Origin: Phyllobacterium sp. 21LDTY02-6
GTDB taxonomy: Bacteria; Pseudomonadota; Alphaproteobacteria; Rhizobiales; Rhizobiaceae
Assembly (NCBI RefSeq): GCF_023554255.2
Contig: NZ_JAMJWD020000003.1
Span: 372,001 to 436,000 of the forward strand
Direction: 5' to 3'
DNA: 64,000 nucleotides
Part shown: in pieces, positions 38,412 through 45,959 of the stretch
How positions within the stretch are numbered: position 1 is the stretch's first letter
How the letters are laid out: each line of letters opens with the position of its first letter
Position numbers and translations under genes: made by a program
Notes under the pieces: model-generated
The model's database searches: none
Told to the model about the DNA's origin: nothing
What the model saw: the letters and a program-made list of their open reading frames with translations, nothing else

Positions 38412-39097
38412 CCAGGGATACGCTCATAGCACCGTCGGTTCTTTCAGCCGACTTCTCGAGGCTCGGCCAGGAGGTCGAGGACGTCATCGCCGCCGGCGCG
38501 GACTGGGTGCATCTGGATGTGATGGACGGACATTTCGTGCCGAACATCACATTCGGGCCGCAGATCGTCAAATCGGTCCGAAACCGCACCGACGCGGTGT
38601 TCGATTGCCATCTGATGATCGCCCCGGCGGATAATTACCTCGCCGCATTCGCCGATGCAGGCTGCGACATCATCACCGTCCATGCGGAGGCGGGTCCGCA
38701 TCTCGACCGCTCCCTGCAGACCATCCGGCAACTCGGCAAGAAGGCCGGCGTTTCGCTCAATCCCTCGACGCCGGAATCCGTCATCGAATATGTGCTCGAC
38801 CGGCTCGATCTCGTGCTGCTGATGACCGTCAATCCCGGCTTCGGCGGGCAGGCGTTCATTCCGTCGGTCGTCGAGAAGATCCGGCGGGTGAAAAGCCTGA
38901 TCGGCGCCCGTCCGATCGATATCGAGGTCGATGGCGGGATCACCGCCGAGACCGCGCCGCTCGTCGCGGAAGCTGGCGCGAATGTGCTCGTCGCAGGGTC
39001 GGCGATCTTCAAGGGTAGCGGCAAGGCCGCCTATGCGGCTAATATCGGCGCGATACGGCAGGCTGCCGAGAGCGCCCGGCAGGCGCGCGCAGCATAG
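38408..39097 (+). CDS. cbbE: ribulose-phosphate 3-epimerase
   Basis: A 229-residue TIM-barrel epimerase with [35 protein letters not shown], and [11 protein letters not shown], the standard catalytic segments. It interconverts xylulose- and ribulose-5-phosphate. It overlaps cbbX by four bases, so it belongs to the same operon. Confidence 0.95.
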   Translation: MTRDTLIAPSVLSADFSRLGQEVEDVIAAGADWVHLDVMDGHFVPNITFGPQIVKSVRNRTDAVFDCHLMIAPADNYLAAFADAGCDIITVHAEAGPHLDRSLQTIRQLGKKAGVSLNPSTPESVIEYVLDRLDLVLLMTVNPGFGGQAFIPSVVEKIRRVKSLIGARPIDIEVDGGITAETAPLVAEAGANVLVAGSAIFKGSGKAAYAANIGAIRQAAESARQARAA

Positions 39098-39106
39098 GGA
39101 GGCGAC

Positions 39107-39664
39107 ATGGCCGCGATACCACCAGTTTGTGATTTCGGCTGGAAGGCCAGGGACGCGGTTCTGACGGGAACGGACGCAAAAGCCCATTCGATCCTGCAGC
39201 AGGCCGGGCCGAAGGGCCTGGTCGTCGCCTTCATCTGCAATCACTGCCCCTATGTCAAAGCGATCATCCAGCGCATTGTGCGCGACGCCGAGGAACTCGC
39301 GCCCATCGGGATCGGCTTCGTTGCCATCAACTCCAACGATGCCGAGGCCTATCCGGATGATTCCTATGAGAACATGCGGCGCTTTGCCGAGGACAACCGC
39401 TTGCCGTTTCCCTATCTCCACGATGCGGACCAGACCGTCGCCCGCGCCTATGGAGCCGTCTGCACGCCGGATTTCTTCTGCTTCAATAGCCGGGGAGAAC
39501 TGCAATATCGCGGCCGGCTCGATGCCTCGCGCAAGGAGAAGGACCAGCCGGGGCTGCGCCGCGACCTGTTCGAGGCGATGTTGCAGATAGCCGAGACCGG
39601 AGAGGGGCCGCGAGAGCAGGTCGCTTCCGTCGGCTGCTCGATAAAATGGCGTGAAAATCCGTAA
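39107..39664 (+). CDS. thioredoxin-family (redoxin) protein
   Basis: A 185-residue thioredoxin-fold protein of the AhpC/redoxin type with the motif FICNHCPYVKA (CNHC, not the classic CxxC of thioredoxin in sequence but with the same spacing). It lacks a signal peptide, so it is cytoplasmic. It is the last gene of the cbb operon, nine bases after the epimerase; a redox role linked to Calvin-cycle enzymes is a guess from position. Confidence 0.82.
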   Translation: MAAIPPVCDFGWKARDAVLTGTDAKAHSILQQAGPKGLVVAFICNHCPYVKAIIQRIVRDAEELAPIGIGFVAINSNDAEAYPDDSYENMRRFAEDNRLPFPYLHDADQTVARAYGAVCTPDFFCFNSRGELQYRGRLDASRKEKDQPGLRRDLFEAMLQIAETGEGPREQVASVGCSIKWRENP

Positions 39665-39694
39665 TATCGCCAGGCTATCGGCACGCGGCTTCGT

Positions 39695-39715
39695 GCCGCC
39701 GGTTCAACCGGCGGC
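39695..39715. terminator. bidirectional terminator between cbb operon and cytochrome gene
   Basis: Ten-base arms (GCCGCCGGTT and AACCGGCGGC) around a single central C form a near-perfect palindrome. It lies between the convergent ends of the redoxin and cytochrome genes, just before the cytochrome stop codon. Another short hairpin (GGCACG/CGTGCC) sits immediately upstream. Confidence 0.7.
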
Positions 39716-39722
39716 CGAAATG

Positions 39723-40112
39723 CTAGTTCGAATATTGTTTGAGGTAGGCTTCGAGATTGGAGATTTCCGTCTCGTCCTTCATGCCCGGAAACGCCATCTT
39801 CGTGCCCTTCACCTTGGCCTTGGGATTGTGAAGATAGTCACGCAGCGACGCCGCGTCCCATACGAGACCGCCCGCACCGGCTGCCTTCATCGCAGGTGAA
39901 TAATTGAAGCCGGGATGGGTGCCGGCGGTCCTGCCGAAAATCCCCTTCAGGGACGGCCCGACCTTGTTCTTGTCGGTATCGGCCACATGGCAGGCGGTAC
40001 ATTTCTTGAACACAGTTGCACCAGCCGTTGCATCGCCCGCGTCTTGCGCACGGGCTCCAACAACCGACAGGACTGCAACTGACAAACCAATCAGTATTAC
40101 AGGGTATCGCAT
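39723..40112 (-). CDS. class I cytochrome c (c2/c550 type)
   Basis: A 129-residue periplasmic cytochrome with a signal peptide (MRYPVILIGLSVAVLSVVGA), the haem motif CTACH, the GPSLKGIFGRTAG segment and the Met ligand in GTKMAFPGM. In this setting it is a good candidate for carrying electrons from the XoxG cytochrome to a terminal oxidase. It lies alone on the minus strand, convergent with the cbb operon. Confidence 0.9.
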   Translation of the reverse strand: MRYPVILIGLSVAVLSVVGARAQDAGDATAGATVFKKCTACHVADTDKNKVGPSLKGIFGRTAGTHPGFNYSPAMKAAGAGGLVWDAASLRDYLHNPKAKVKGTKMAFPGMKDETEISNLEAYLKQYSN

Positions 40113-40422
40113 GGCATTTCCTCATATTCGCCAAGGGTGCCCTAGACGAAGACTGGTGCCAATTCTCCATGCATTGGCATCACCGGTGAAAACGTTACCT
40201 GCCCCAAACCATAAGTCAATTGCCCGTCCCGGAAAATAAAGTCGCACCATCACGTTTGCGTTTTCCCCGCCCCGATGATTGACGAAAAGCTGGCGTGCTC
40301 GTAGTTTGGGAATGCGTTTCTCATTGGGCACCGTGAGAGATCCGACCGACACTTCGTCCCCCGCCTTTCCGATGCCGGACATGGCGCGCAGGGATGGAAC
40401 AGATAGGGATTGGAGGTGCCGA
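40113..40422. other. 310-base intergenic region before the ABC/relay operon
   Basis: The gap between the divergent cytochrome gene and the small gene at 40423 must contain both promoters. Open frames here give no protein-like sequence. I see no clear operator beyond AT-rich patches near 40190-40250. Confidence 0.5.
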
Positions 40423-40632
40423 GTGAATGTCGTTGAGCTCATCCTGACCGTCTGTCTGATTTCCAATCCTTCCAGCTGCAGGGAAGAGCGCCTGCGCTTC
40501 GAAAACAGGTCGAATCTTCTCAACTGCATGTTCCTTGCGCCTGCCGAGATCGCAAAATGGGCGGATCAGCACCCGAAGCTGCGGGTGGCGCGCTGGAAAT
40601 GCAAGTTCCCCTCCAACGAGATCACCCTATGA
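40423..40632 (+). CDS. small conserved-type protein of unknown function, coupled to ABC transporter
   Basis: A 69-residue protein starting at GTG, with GGAGG six bases upstream. The sequence runs VNVVELILTVCLISNPSSCR and ends near WADQHPKLRVARWKCKFPS, with four cysteines and a PAEIAKWADQHP segment. I recall similar short proteins in rhizobial genomes without assigned function. It has no clear signal peptide. Its stop overlaps the start of the ABC binding-protein gene (ATGA), so the two are translated together. The frame remains open further upstream to 40279, but that part is unlike the family. Confidence 0.7.
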   Translation: MNVVELILTVCLISNPSSCREERLRFENRSNLLNCMFLAPAEIAKWADQHPKLRVARWKCKFPSNEITL

Positions 40633-41657
40633 GCGCCCAAATGGTTGCCCAAATGGCGGCAGGTGCGGTTTCAGTCCCGTTGCGCCGCCGCATCGTCTTG
40701 CGGCTGCTGGCGCTGGTCCTGCTGATCGCCGCCATGGCAGCAGCACCGGCGGAGGCCGCCGAAAAACTGCGCATCGGGGTGCTCAAATTCGGCACGGTCA
40801 ACTGGGAGCTCGATACGATCAAGCATCATGGCCTGGATGAAAAGCACGGCCTGGACATGGAGGTGCAGTTCTTCGCCAGCGAGGATGCGACCAATGTCGC
40901 CATGATGGCCGGAGCTGTCGATATCATCGTTTCGGACTGGCTCTGGGTTTCCCGCCAGCGTTCCTCGGGGGAGGATCTGACCTTCGTGCCCTATTCGAGC
41001 GCGGTGGGAGCGATGATGGTCCGCAACGAATCGCCCATCAAGCGTCTCGCCGATCTGAAAGGCAAGAAACTGGGCGTGGCAGGAGGGCCGCTCGACAAGA
41101 GCTGGCTGCTTATCCAGGGCTTTGCCAGGAGCATGTCGCTGGATCTGGTGGAGGAGAACGAAATCATCTACGGCACGCCGCCATTGCTGGCGGAGAAGGC
41201 ACGGCAGAACGAACTCGACGCCGTGCTGAATTTCTGGAACTTCTGCGCGCGGCTGGAGGCATCGGGTTTCCGCCGGCTGATCAGCACCAGCGATGCCGCG
41301 CAGGCATTGGGCGCGACGGGCGCAGTCTCGGCCATCGGCTATATATTCCACGACAAATGGGCCGAGGCGCATCCGCAGGCCATTGCCGGTTTCGTCGCGG
41401 CGAGCCGGGATGCGAAAGCGTTGTTGAAGACCTCGGATGCGGAATGGGAACGCCTTGCCCCCATCGTCAAGGCCGAAGGCGACGAACTCGTCAAGCTGCG
41501 CGACCGCTACAGGGAAGGCATTCCGGCCCGAAACACGATCGAGGAACAGGCCGATGCCGTAAAGCTCTACGCGGTCCTCGCCAAGATCGGAGGCAAGAAG
41601 CTGGTGGGAGATGCGGTATCGCTGGCGCCGGGCACATTCTGGGAGCCGCGCGAATGA
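40629..41657 (+). CDS. NitT/TauT-type ABC transporter substrate-binding protein, methylotrophy-linked
   Basis: A 342-residue periplasmic binding protein of the nitrate/sulfonate/taurine class. It has a signal peptide (LRLLALVLLIAAMAAAPAEA-AEK) and the family features LRIGVLKFGTVNWELDTIKH and GKKLGVAGGPLDKSWLL. I chose the ATG at 40629 because it overlaps the upstream stop. Transporters of this type recur next to xoxF or other PQQ-dehydrogenase genes; the substrate is not known to me. A permease and an ATPase follow. Confidence 0.88.
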   Translation: MSAQMVAQMAAGAVSVPLRRRIVLRLLALVLLIAAMAAAPAEAAEKLRIGVLKFGTVNWELDTIKHHGLDEKHGLDMEVQFFASEDATNVAMMAGAVDIIVSDWLWVSRQRSSGEDLTFVPYSSAVGAMMVRNESPIKRLADLKGKKLGVAGGPLDKSWLLIQGFARSMSLDLVEENEIIYGTPPLLAEKARQNELDAVLNFWNFCARLEASGFRRLISTSDAAQALGATGAVSAIGYIFHDKWAEAHPQAIAGFVAASRDAKALLKTSDAEWERLAPIVKAEGDELVKLRDRYREGIPARNTIEEQADAVKLYAVLAKIGGKKLVGDAVSLAPGTFWEPRE

Positions 41658-42463
41658 TGGCGGAGGAGAAACCGCTGGGACGGCCGCTGGGACGGTCGAT
41701 GGGAGAGCAAGCCGCGGCGCCGATCTGGATGGTGCTCCTGTCCTTCGCGGCGCTGCTTGTGGCATGGCAGCTCGGCGCCACGCTCTGGCCGACGCGCTCG
41801 TTTCCGCCGCCGCTGCTGGTGTGGCAGACGTTCCTCGGCGAGATGGCCAGCGGCGACCTGCCTTACCATCTGGCCATAACGCTTTGGCGGGTGGCGGCTT
41901 CGTTCCTCCTCGCCATGATCATCGGCGCTGCCATCGGCATTTTTCTCGGCATGCACCGGCGGGCCGACCAGTTCTTCAATCCCTGGCTCATCCTCTTCCT
42001 CAATATTCCCGCGCTGGTGATCATCGTGCTCGCCTATATCTGGTTCGGGCTCAACGAAGCCGCCGCGATCGGCGCGGTGGCGCTGAACAAGATCCCGAAT
42101 GTCGCGGTGACCATGCGCGAAGGCGCCCGGGCGCTCGATCCGCGCTATGCCGAAATGGCCAGCGTCTATCGCTTCGGCGGCTTCGACCGGTTCCGGCACA
42201 TTCTCATGCCGCAGCTGCAACCCTACATCGCCGCCGCGTCTCGGTCGGGCATTTCGCTCATCTGGAAGATCGTGCTCGTCGTCGAACTGATGGGCAGGTC
42301 CAATGGTGTCGGCTTCCAGATCAACCTCTTTTTCCAGCTCTTCGATGTTGCGGCAATTCTCGCCTATACATTGGCATTCGTCGCTGTGATGCTTTCAATC
42401 GAATTGATGGTGGTGCAACCCCTTGAACGCACATCAACACGCTGGCGCCGCCGCGCGGCTTGA
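41654..42463 (+). CDS. NitT/TauT-type ABC transporter permease
   Basis: A 269-residue permease with six hydrophobic segments and the SsuC/TauC-like loop EGARALDPRYAEMASVYRFG. It overlaps the binding-protein gene by four bases and the ATPase gene by 41. Confidence 0.9.
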   Translation: MMAEEKPLGRPLGRSMGEQAAAPIWMVLLSFAALLVAWQLGATLWPTRSFPPPLLVWQTFLGEMASGDLPYHLAITLWRVAASFLLAMIIGAAIGIFLGMHRRADQFFNPWLILFLNIPALVIIVLAYIWFGLNEAAAIGAVALNKIPNVAVTMREGARALDPRYAEMASVYRFGGFDRFRHILMPQLQPYIAAASRSGISLIWKIVLVVELMGRSNGVGFQINLFFQLFDVAAILAYTLAFVAVMLSIELMVVQPLERTSTRWRRRAA

Positions 42464-43181
42464 AGTCCATGTCGAGCAGAAATCCTTCTCCTCCGCCACG
42501 GGTGAAAGGATCGACGTCCTGCGCGACCTGCATTTCGATGTTCCGGAGAACAGGTTCGCCTGCATCTTTGGCCCGTCGGGCTGTGGCAAGACCACGATAC
42601 TTCGCATTCTCATGGGGCTTGACGGTGACTATGGCGGTTCGGTGCGGCTGCCGAACTGGCCTGATCCACGCGTCGGCGCCGTGTTCCAGGAGCCGACGCT
42701 GCTGCCGTGGCGGTCCGTCGAGCAGAATATAAGGCTGGCGCTGCCCGGGCATCGGAAGGATGCCAATCTCGACCTGTTGCTCGAAATCCTCGGCCTTGAC
42801 CACCTGCGCTCGTTTTATCCGGGTGAGCTCTCGCTCGGTCTGGCGCGCCGCGTGGCGATTGCAAGGGCGCTCGCCATCGAGCCTGACGTGCTCTTGCTGG
42901 ATGAGCCCTTCGTCTCGCTGGACCAGGCGCTGGCGCAGCAATTGCGGAACCTGCTGCTGTCGGTCTGGTCGGAACGGCCGACGACGGCATTGATGGTCAC
43001 CCATGATCTCGACGAGGCCATCATGCTGTCGGACCGCATCATCGTGCTGTCGCCCCGCCCGGCGAAGGTCGTCGGCGTGTTCGATATCACGGTGCCGCGG
43101 CGCGAGCGCGACGAGAAGGCGAGAGACGATCTGCGGCGGTCGTTCCGCAAACAATTCCTCGCACCGGAGCCCGGATCATGA
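42423..43181 (+). CDS. NitT/TauT-type ABC transporter ATPase
   Basis: A 252-residue ATPase with Walker A GPSGCGKTT, the variant signature LSLGLARRVAIARAL (LSLG for the usual LSGG) and Walker B VLLLDEPF. The best start is TTG at 42423, inside the permease gene; no in-frame ATG exists before the conserved region. The non-standard signature suggests a distinct subgroup. Confidence 0.88.
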   Translation: MNAHQHAGAAARLEVHVEQKSFSSATGERIDVLRDLHFDVPENRFACIFGPSGCGKTTILRILMGLDGDYGGSVRLPNWPDPRVGAVFQEPTLLPWRSVEQNIRLALPGHRKDANLDLLLEILGLDHLRSFYPGELSLGLARRVAIARALAIEPDVLLLDEPFVSLDQALAQQLRNLLLSVWSERPTTALMVTHDLDEAIMLSDRIIVLSPRPAKVVGVFDITVPRRERDEKARDDLRRSFRKQFLAPEPGS

Positions 43182-44128
43182 TTCGGGCGAACCGGAGAGA
43201 CTTCCTCAAGGTCGCCGCGTTCTGCAGCCTGTGCGGGACCGGAGCGGCATATGCGAAGACAGGCGCGGCGGGCGCATTGCCGGTCAAGCAGATTGCGGAT
43301 GGCGTCTTCGCCTTCGCGGGAGTGCCGGCGATGATGAATGGCGGCAATCGCGGCGAGATCTGCAATCTCGGCTTCGTCATCGGCGAGGACGCCGTCGCGG
43401 TGATCGACAGCGGTGGCAGCGTCGCCGAGGGCAGGGCGCTCATCGATGCCATCAGAGCCCGGACCGACAGGCCCATACGCTATCTGATAAATACCCACAT
43501 GCATCCGGATCATATCTTCGGCAATGGCGCTTTCGACGCGGAAAAAGTGACGATCGTCGGCCACCGGAATTTGCGCCGGGCCCTCGAAAGCCGCGGTGAT
43601 TATTATCTGGAGAGCTATCGGAGCAGCATGGGCGCCGAGCTGATGCAGGATATCCGCATCGTGCTGCCGACAAGACTCGTGGCCGCCGTCGAAGAACTGG
43701 ATGTAGGTAAGCGTAAACTTACTCTTCAATCCTGGAAGCCGGCCCATACGGACAATGACCTGACCGTATTCGACCAGAAGACCAAGGTGCTTTTCACCGG
43801 CGACCTGTGCTTTGCCGAGCACTTGCCGACGCTTGACGGTTCCCTGCTTGGATGGGTCGGGCAGCTGGATATGTTGCGGGCCATCGAGGCGAGCATGGCG
43901 GTGCCGGGCCATGGGCCCGTTCCGTCGCCCTGGCCGGACGCGCTCGAGCGGCAAAAGCGCTATTTCGACGTGCTGATCGGCGATGTCCGCAAGGCGATCC
44001 GCGAAGGAGTGCCGATGATGGAGGCAGTGAAAACAGCAGGCGAGAGCGAGCGCGGCAATTGGCAGCTCTTCGACGACTATAATCAGCGCAATGCGACGGC
44101 CGCCTATGCGGAGCTTGAATGGCAATGA
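43178..44128 (+). CDS. quinoprotein relay system zinc metallohydrolase (SoxH-like)
   Basis: A 316-residue exported metallo-beta-lactamase-fold protein with a twin-arginine-type signal (NRRDFLKVAAFCSLCGTGAA). The zinc motif is NTHMHPDHIFGN, with further ligands in KPAHTDND, FTGDLCF and VPGHGPV. Related SoxH-like proteins occur beside PQQ dehydrogenases with SoxYZ-like carriers and are named a quinoprotein relay system. The chemistry is not established. The start overlaps the ATPase stop, so it is in the ABC operon. Confidence 0.87.
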   Translation: MIRANRRDFLKVAAFCSLCGTGAAYAKTGAAGALPVKQIADGVFAFAGVPAMMNGGNRGEICNLGFVIGEDAVAVIDSGGSVAEGRALIDAIRARTDRPIRYLINTHMHPDHIFGNGAFDAEKVTIVGHRNLRRALESRGDYYLESYRSSMGAELMQDIRIVLPTRLVAAVEELDVGKRKLTLQSWKPAHTDNDLTVFDQKTKVLFTGDLCFAEHLPTLDGSLLGWVGQLDMLRAIEASMAVPGHGPVPSPWPDALERQKRYFDVLIGDVRKAIREGVPMMEAVKTAGESERGNWQLFDDYNQRNATAAYAELEWQ

Positions 44129-44206
44129 TGCCATTGCCGCCGCCCGGATAAGTGCTACAATGACGGGCAGAGCCGGGCACCGCCAGTCCTATTGGTGGAG
44201 GCATGA

Positions 44207-45055
44207 ATGTTCGAGAAAATGATCCTGCAGCGCCGCGATATCATCATTGCGGCCTTGGCTGTCGCTGGTGTCCTCGTTTCCCAACCATCAGTCGCCGAAG
44301 ACACGTCCAGTCCGGGCGATGCCACCTGGAATTCGCTGAAAGGCGATGTTTTCGGGCAGCGACCTATCGGAAATGACGGCGGAATTATCAGTATCGAAGC
44401 GCCGAAGCGCGCCGAGGACGCCGCGATCGTGCCGGTGGACCTGCGCTTCAACACAGCCAAGGACCAGCGAATCAAGGCTGTCACGCTGATCGTCGACGAG
44501 AATCCCGCGCCGGTCGCGGCGGTGTTCAAGTTCGGGCCCGATGCCGGCGTGACCCATCTGGCGACGCGGCTGCGCGTCAACGCCTATTCCTATGTCCGCG
44601 CCATCGCCGAGACCGAGGATGGCAAGCTTCACATGACCCAGGCTTTCGTGAAGGCGTCCGGAGGCTGTTCGGCGCCGGCCACCAAGAATGCCGACGAGGC
44701 CATGGCCAATCTCGGCAAGATGAAATTGCGGGTATTCTCGTCGAAGACGCTGTCGTCCACATCGATGACGCGCGTCACCGACATGCAGCTGATGATAAGG
44801 CACCCGAACAATTCCGGGCTGCAGATGGATCAGGTGACACGGTATTATATCCCGGCCCATTTCATCCAGGGGCTCACCGTGTCTCAGGGAGACCGGCTGA
44901 TCATGTCGATGGAAGGCGGGATTTCTATCTCCGAAGACCCGAATTTTCGCTTCGAGTTCGATGCGAAGCCGGGCGAGGATATCAAGGTCGAGGCGGCGGA
45001 TACCGAAGGCAAGAAGTTCGAGAACGAATGGCCCGTAGCAACGTCGAGCCTCTGA
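44207..45055 (+). CDS. quinoprotein dehydrogenase-associated SoxYZ-like carrier protein
   Basis: A 282-residue exported protein fusing a SoxY-like domain (about 40-160) to a SoxZ-like domain (about 175-275). SoxY normally carries substrate on a Cys in a GGCGG tail; here the equivalent is VKASGGCSAPA (C154) in the middle of the fusion. A signal peptide ends at QPSVA-ED. It follows the SoxH-like gene and is thought to work with it near PQQ dehydrogenases. The bound species is unknown. Confidence 0.87.
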   Translation: MFEKMILQRRDIIIAALAVAGVLVSQPSVAEDTSSPGDATWNSLKGDVFGQRPIGNDGGIISIEAPKRAEDAAIVPVDLRFNTAKDQRIKAVTLIVDENPAPVAAVFKFGPDAGVTHLATRLRVNAYSYVRAIAETEDGKLHMTQAFVKASGGCSAPATKNADEAMANLGKMKLRVFSSKTLSSTSMTRVTDMQLMIRHPNNSGLQMDQVTRYYIPAHFIQGLTVSQGDRLIMSMEGGISISEDPNFRFEFDAKPGEDIKVEAADTEGKKFENEWPVATSSL

Positions 45056-45085
45056 GCGGAAGGCGCGAATCAATGGCCCGAAAGG

Positions 45086-45161
45086 CTAGTGATCCGAATC
45101 TGAAGTTCACGACAGCATTGCAGCAGTGTCAGATGAACTTCCGATTCGAAAGGCTCACTAG
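45086..45161. terminator. large imperfect inverted repeat between convergent genes
   Basis: The left arm 45086-45109 begins CTAGTGA and ends GAAGTTCA. The right arm 45134-45161 is TGAACTTCCGATTCG... ending TCACTAG. They pair over about 22 positions with a small bulge, leaving a 24-base loop that contains GCATTGC. It lies between the ends of the SoxYZ-like gene and the gene at 45158, so a bidirectional terminator is likely, though it has no T run. Confidence 0.55.
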
Positions 45162-45511
45162 AAGCAGCGTATGTCCGCTTCGGCCTGGGCGCGCTTGAGC
45201 TCGGTGATCGAGGCCTTCGCCGGAGCGCTCTCCCGGAAGAGGACGCCATTCTCGCCCGGGACCAGGCCCATGGATTTGTAGGTTTCGGCAGCCAGATAAT
45301 GATCGTAGGTGATGACGGACGAAATCACGTCGATCGAACAGGAGCACCGCTGAAGCATATCGCGGTTTTCGCCGTTGGCCTTCATGCAGCCATAGACATA
45401 TTCCGCCAGTGTCGAAGTCGGATAATCAGTGGCCGCACTGGCCGGAGCAACCGTGTGAATTGCTGCTACTGCGAACACAAGCGGCGCGACAAGACGAGAA
45501 AGATGGGACAT
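45158..45511 (-). CDS. small exported four-Cys protein divergent from xoxF
   Basis: A 117-residue protein with a signal peptide (VAPLVFAVAAIHTVAPASA-AT). The mature part of about 90 residues has four Cys in the pattern YVYGCMKANG, RCSCSIDVI and DIRCF. I chose the ATG at 45511 because GGAGGA lies five bases upstream; longer frames reach 45535 and 45595. The protein is unfamiliar in function. Its place between the relay genes and xoxF, sharing the xoxF upstream region, suggests a periplasmic role in methanol oxidation. Confidence 0.75.
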   Translation of the reverse strand: MSHLSRLVAPLVFAVAAIHTVAPASAATDYPTSTLAEYVYGCMKANGENRDMLQRCSCSIDVISSVITYDHYLAAETYKSMGLVPGENGVLFRESAPAKASITELKRAQAEADIRCF

Positions 45512-45959
45512 CGGCGTCCTCCGGGCAGGAGACATAAATTTCCCAGATAAATAGCAAACCCAAATAATACATGGCAAGAATTTTCGGCCACTCAAGTATC
45601 AATTAATGTTGTCGAGGCAGGCTGCGAAATGTTTACTCGGCCAGCAGCAATATGCTGCAATGCAGCAAATACATTTCGCAATGCGAAAAATATAAAGTAA
45701 GAAACACGCTTGCCTAATCTAAATCTTTCTCCTATCGTCATCTTGTTTCCGGCTTCAAGGACGTTACCGTCAAGGGAGTGGTGACAGTCTTCGTAGGCCA
45801 AGCGGGGTGGGCAGTAACGGTGCCCTCTGCGCGCCTGGCTTAGGTCGTGACACGCTGCCGGAAATACTTCCCCATTTGCGTGAGCTAATGGAGCGGACCG
45901 CTGCTTTAAAACCAGCTCCGTCCGATGGTTCATTGATGTGAACATAGGGAGGATTCAAA
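45512..45959. other. 448-base divergent regulatory region upstream of xoxF
   Basis: There is no credible open frame. The AT-rich left half holds tandem 6-3-6 palindromes (45644-45688) that look like operator sites. The right half (45690-45945) could be a long untranslated leader for xoxF and includes a GGGCA/TGCCC hairpin at 45809-45825. AGGGAGGA just before the ATG is the xoxF ribosome binding site. Confidence 0.6.
45644..45688. promoter_or_regulatory. tandem 6-3-6 palindromes, candidate xoxF operator
   Basis: Three perfect inverted repeats with six-base arms and three-base spacers occur in 45 bases: GCAGCA-ATA-TGCTGC (45644-45658), TGCTGC-AAT-GCAGCA (45653-45667) and TTTCGC-AAT-GCGAAA (45674-45688). 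The last two share the core GCAATGC and have centres 21 bases apart, about two helical turns. Confidence 0.6.

Noticed and set aside
40122-40529. A 135-residue minus-strand open frame upstream of the ABC operon
   Set aside because: It overlaps the small gene at 40423, has no ribosome binding site that I can see and no protein-like features.
40629-43181. Naming the ABC transporter as a taurine, nitrate or sulfonate importer
   Set aside because: The fold class is clear but the genomic context is methanol oxidation, and no taurine or sulfonate catabolic gene is nearby.
45690-45945. Possible riboswitch in the long xoxF leader
   Set aside because: There is one weak GGGCA/TGCCC hairpin but no conserved architecture that I recognise, so I only describe the region.
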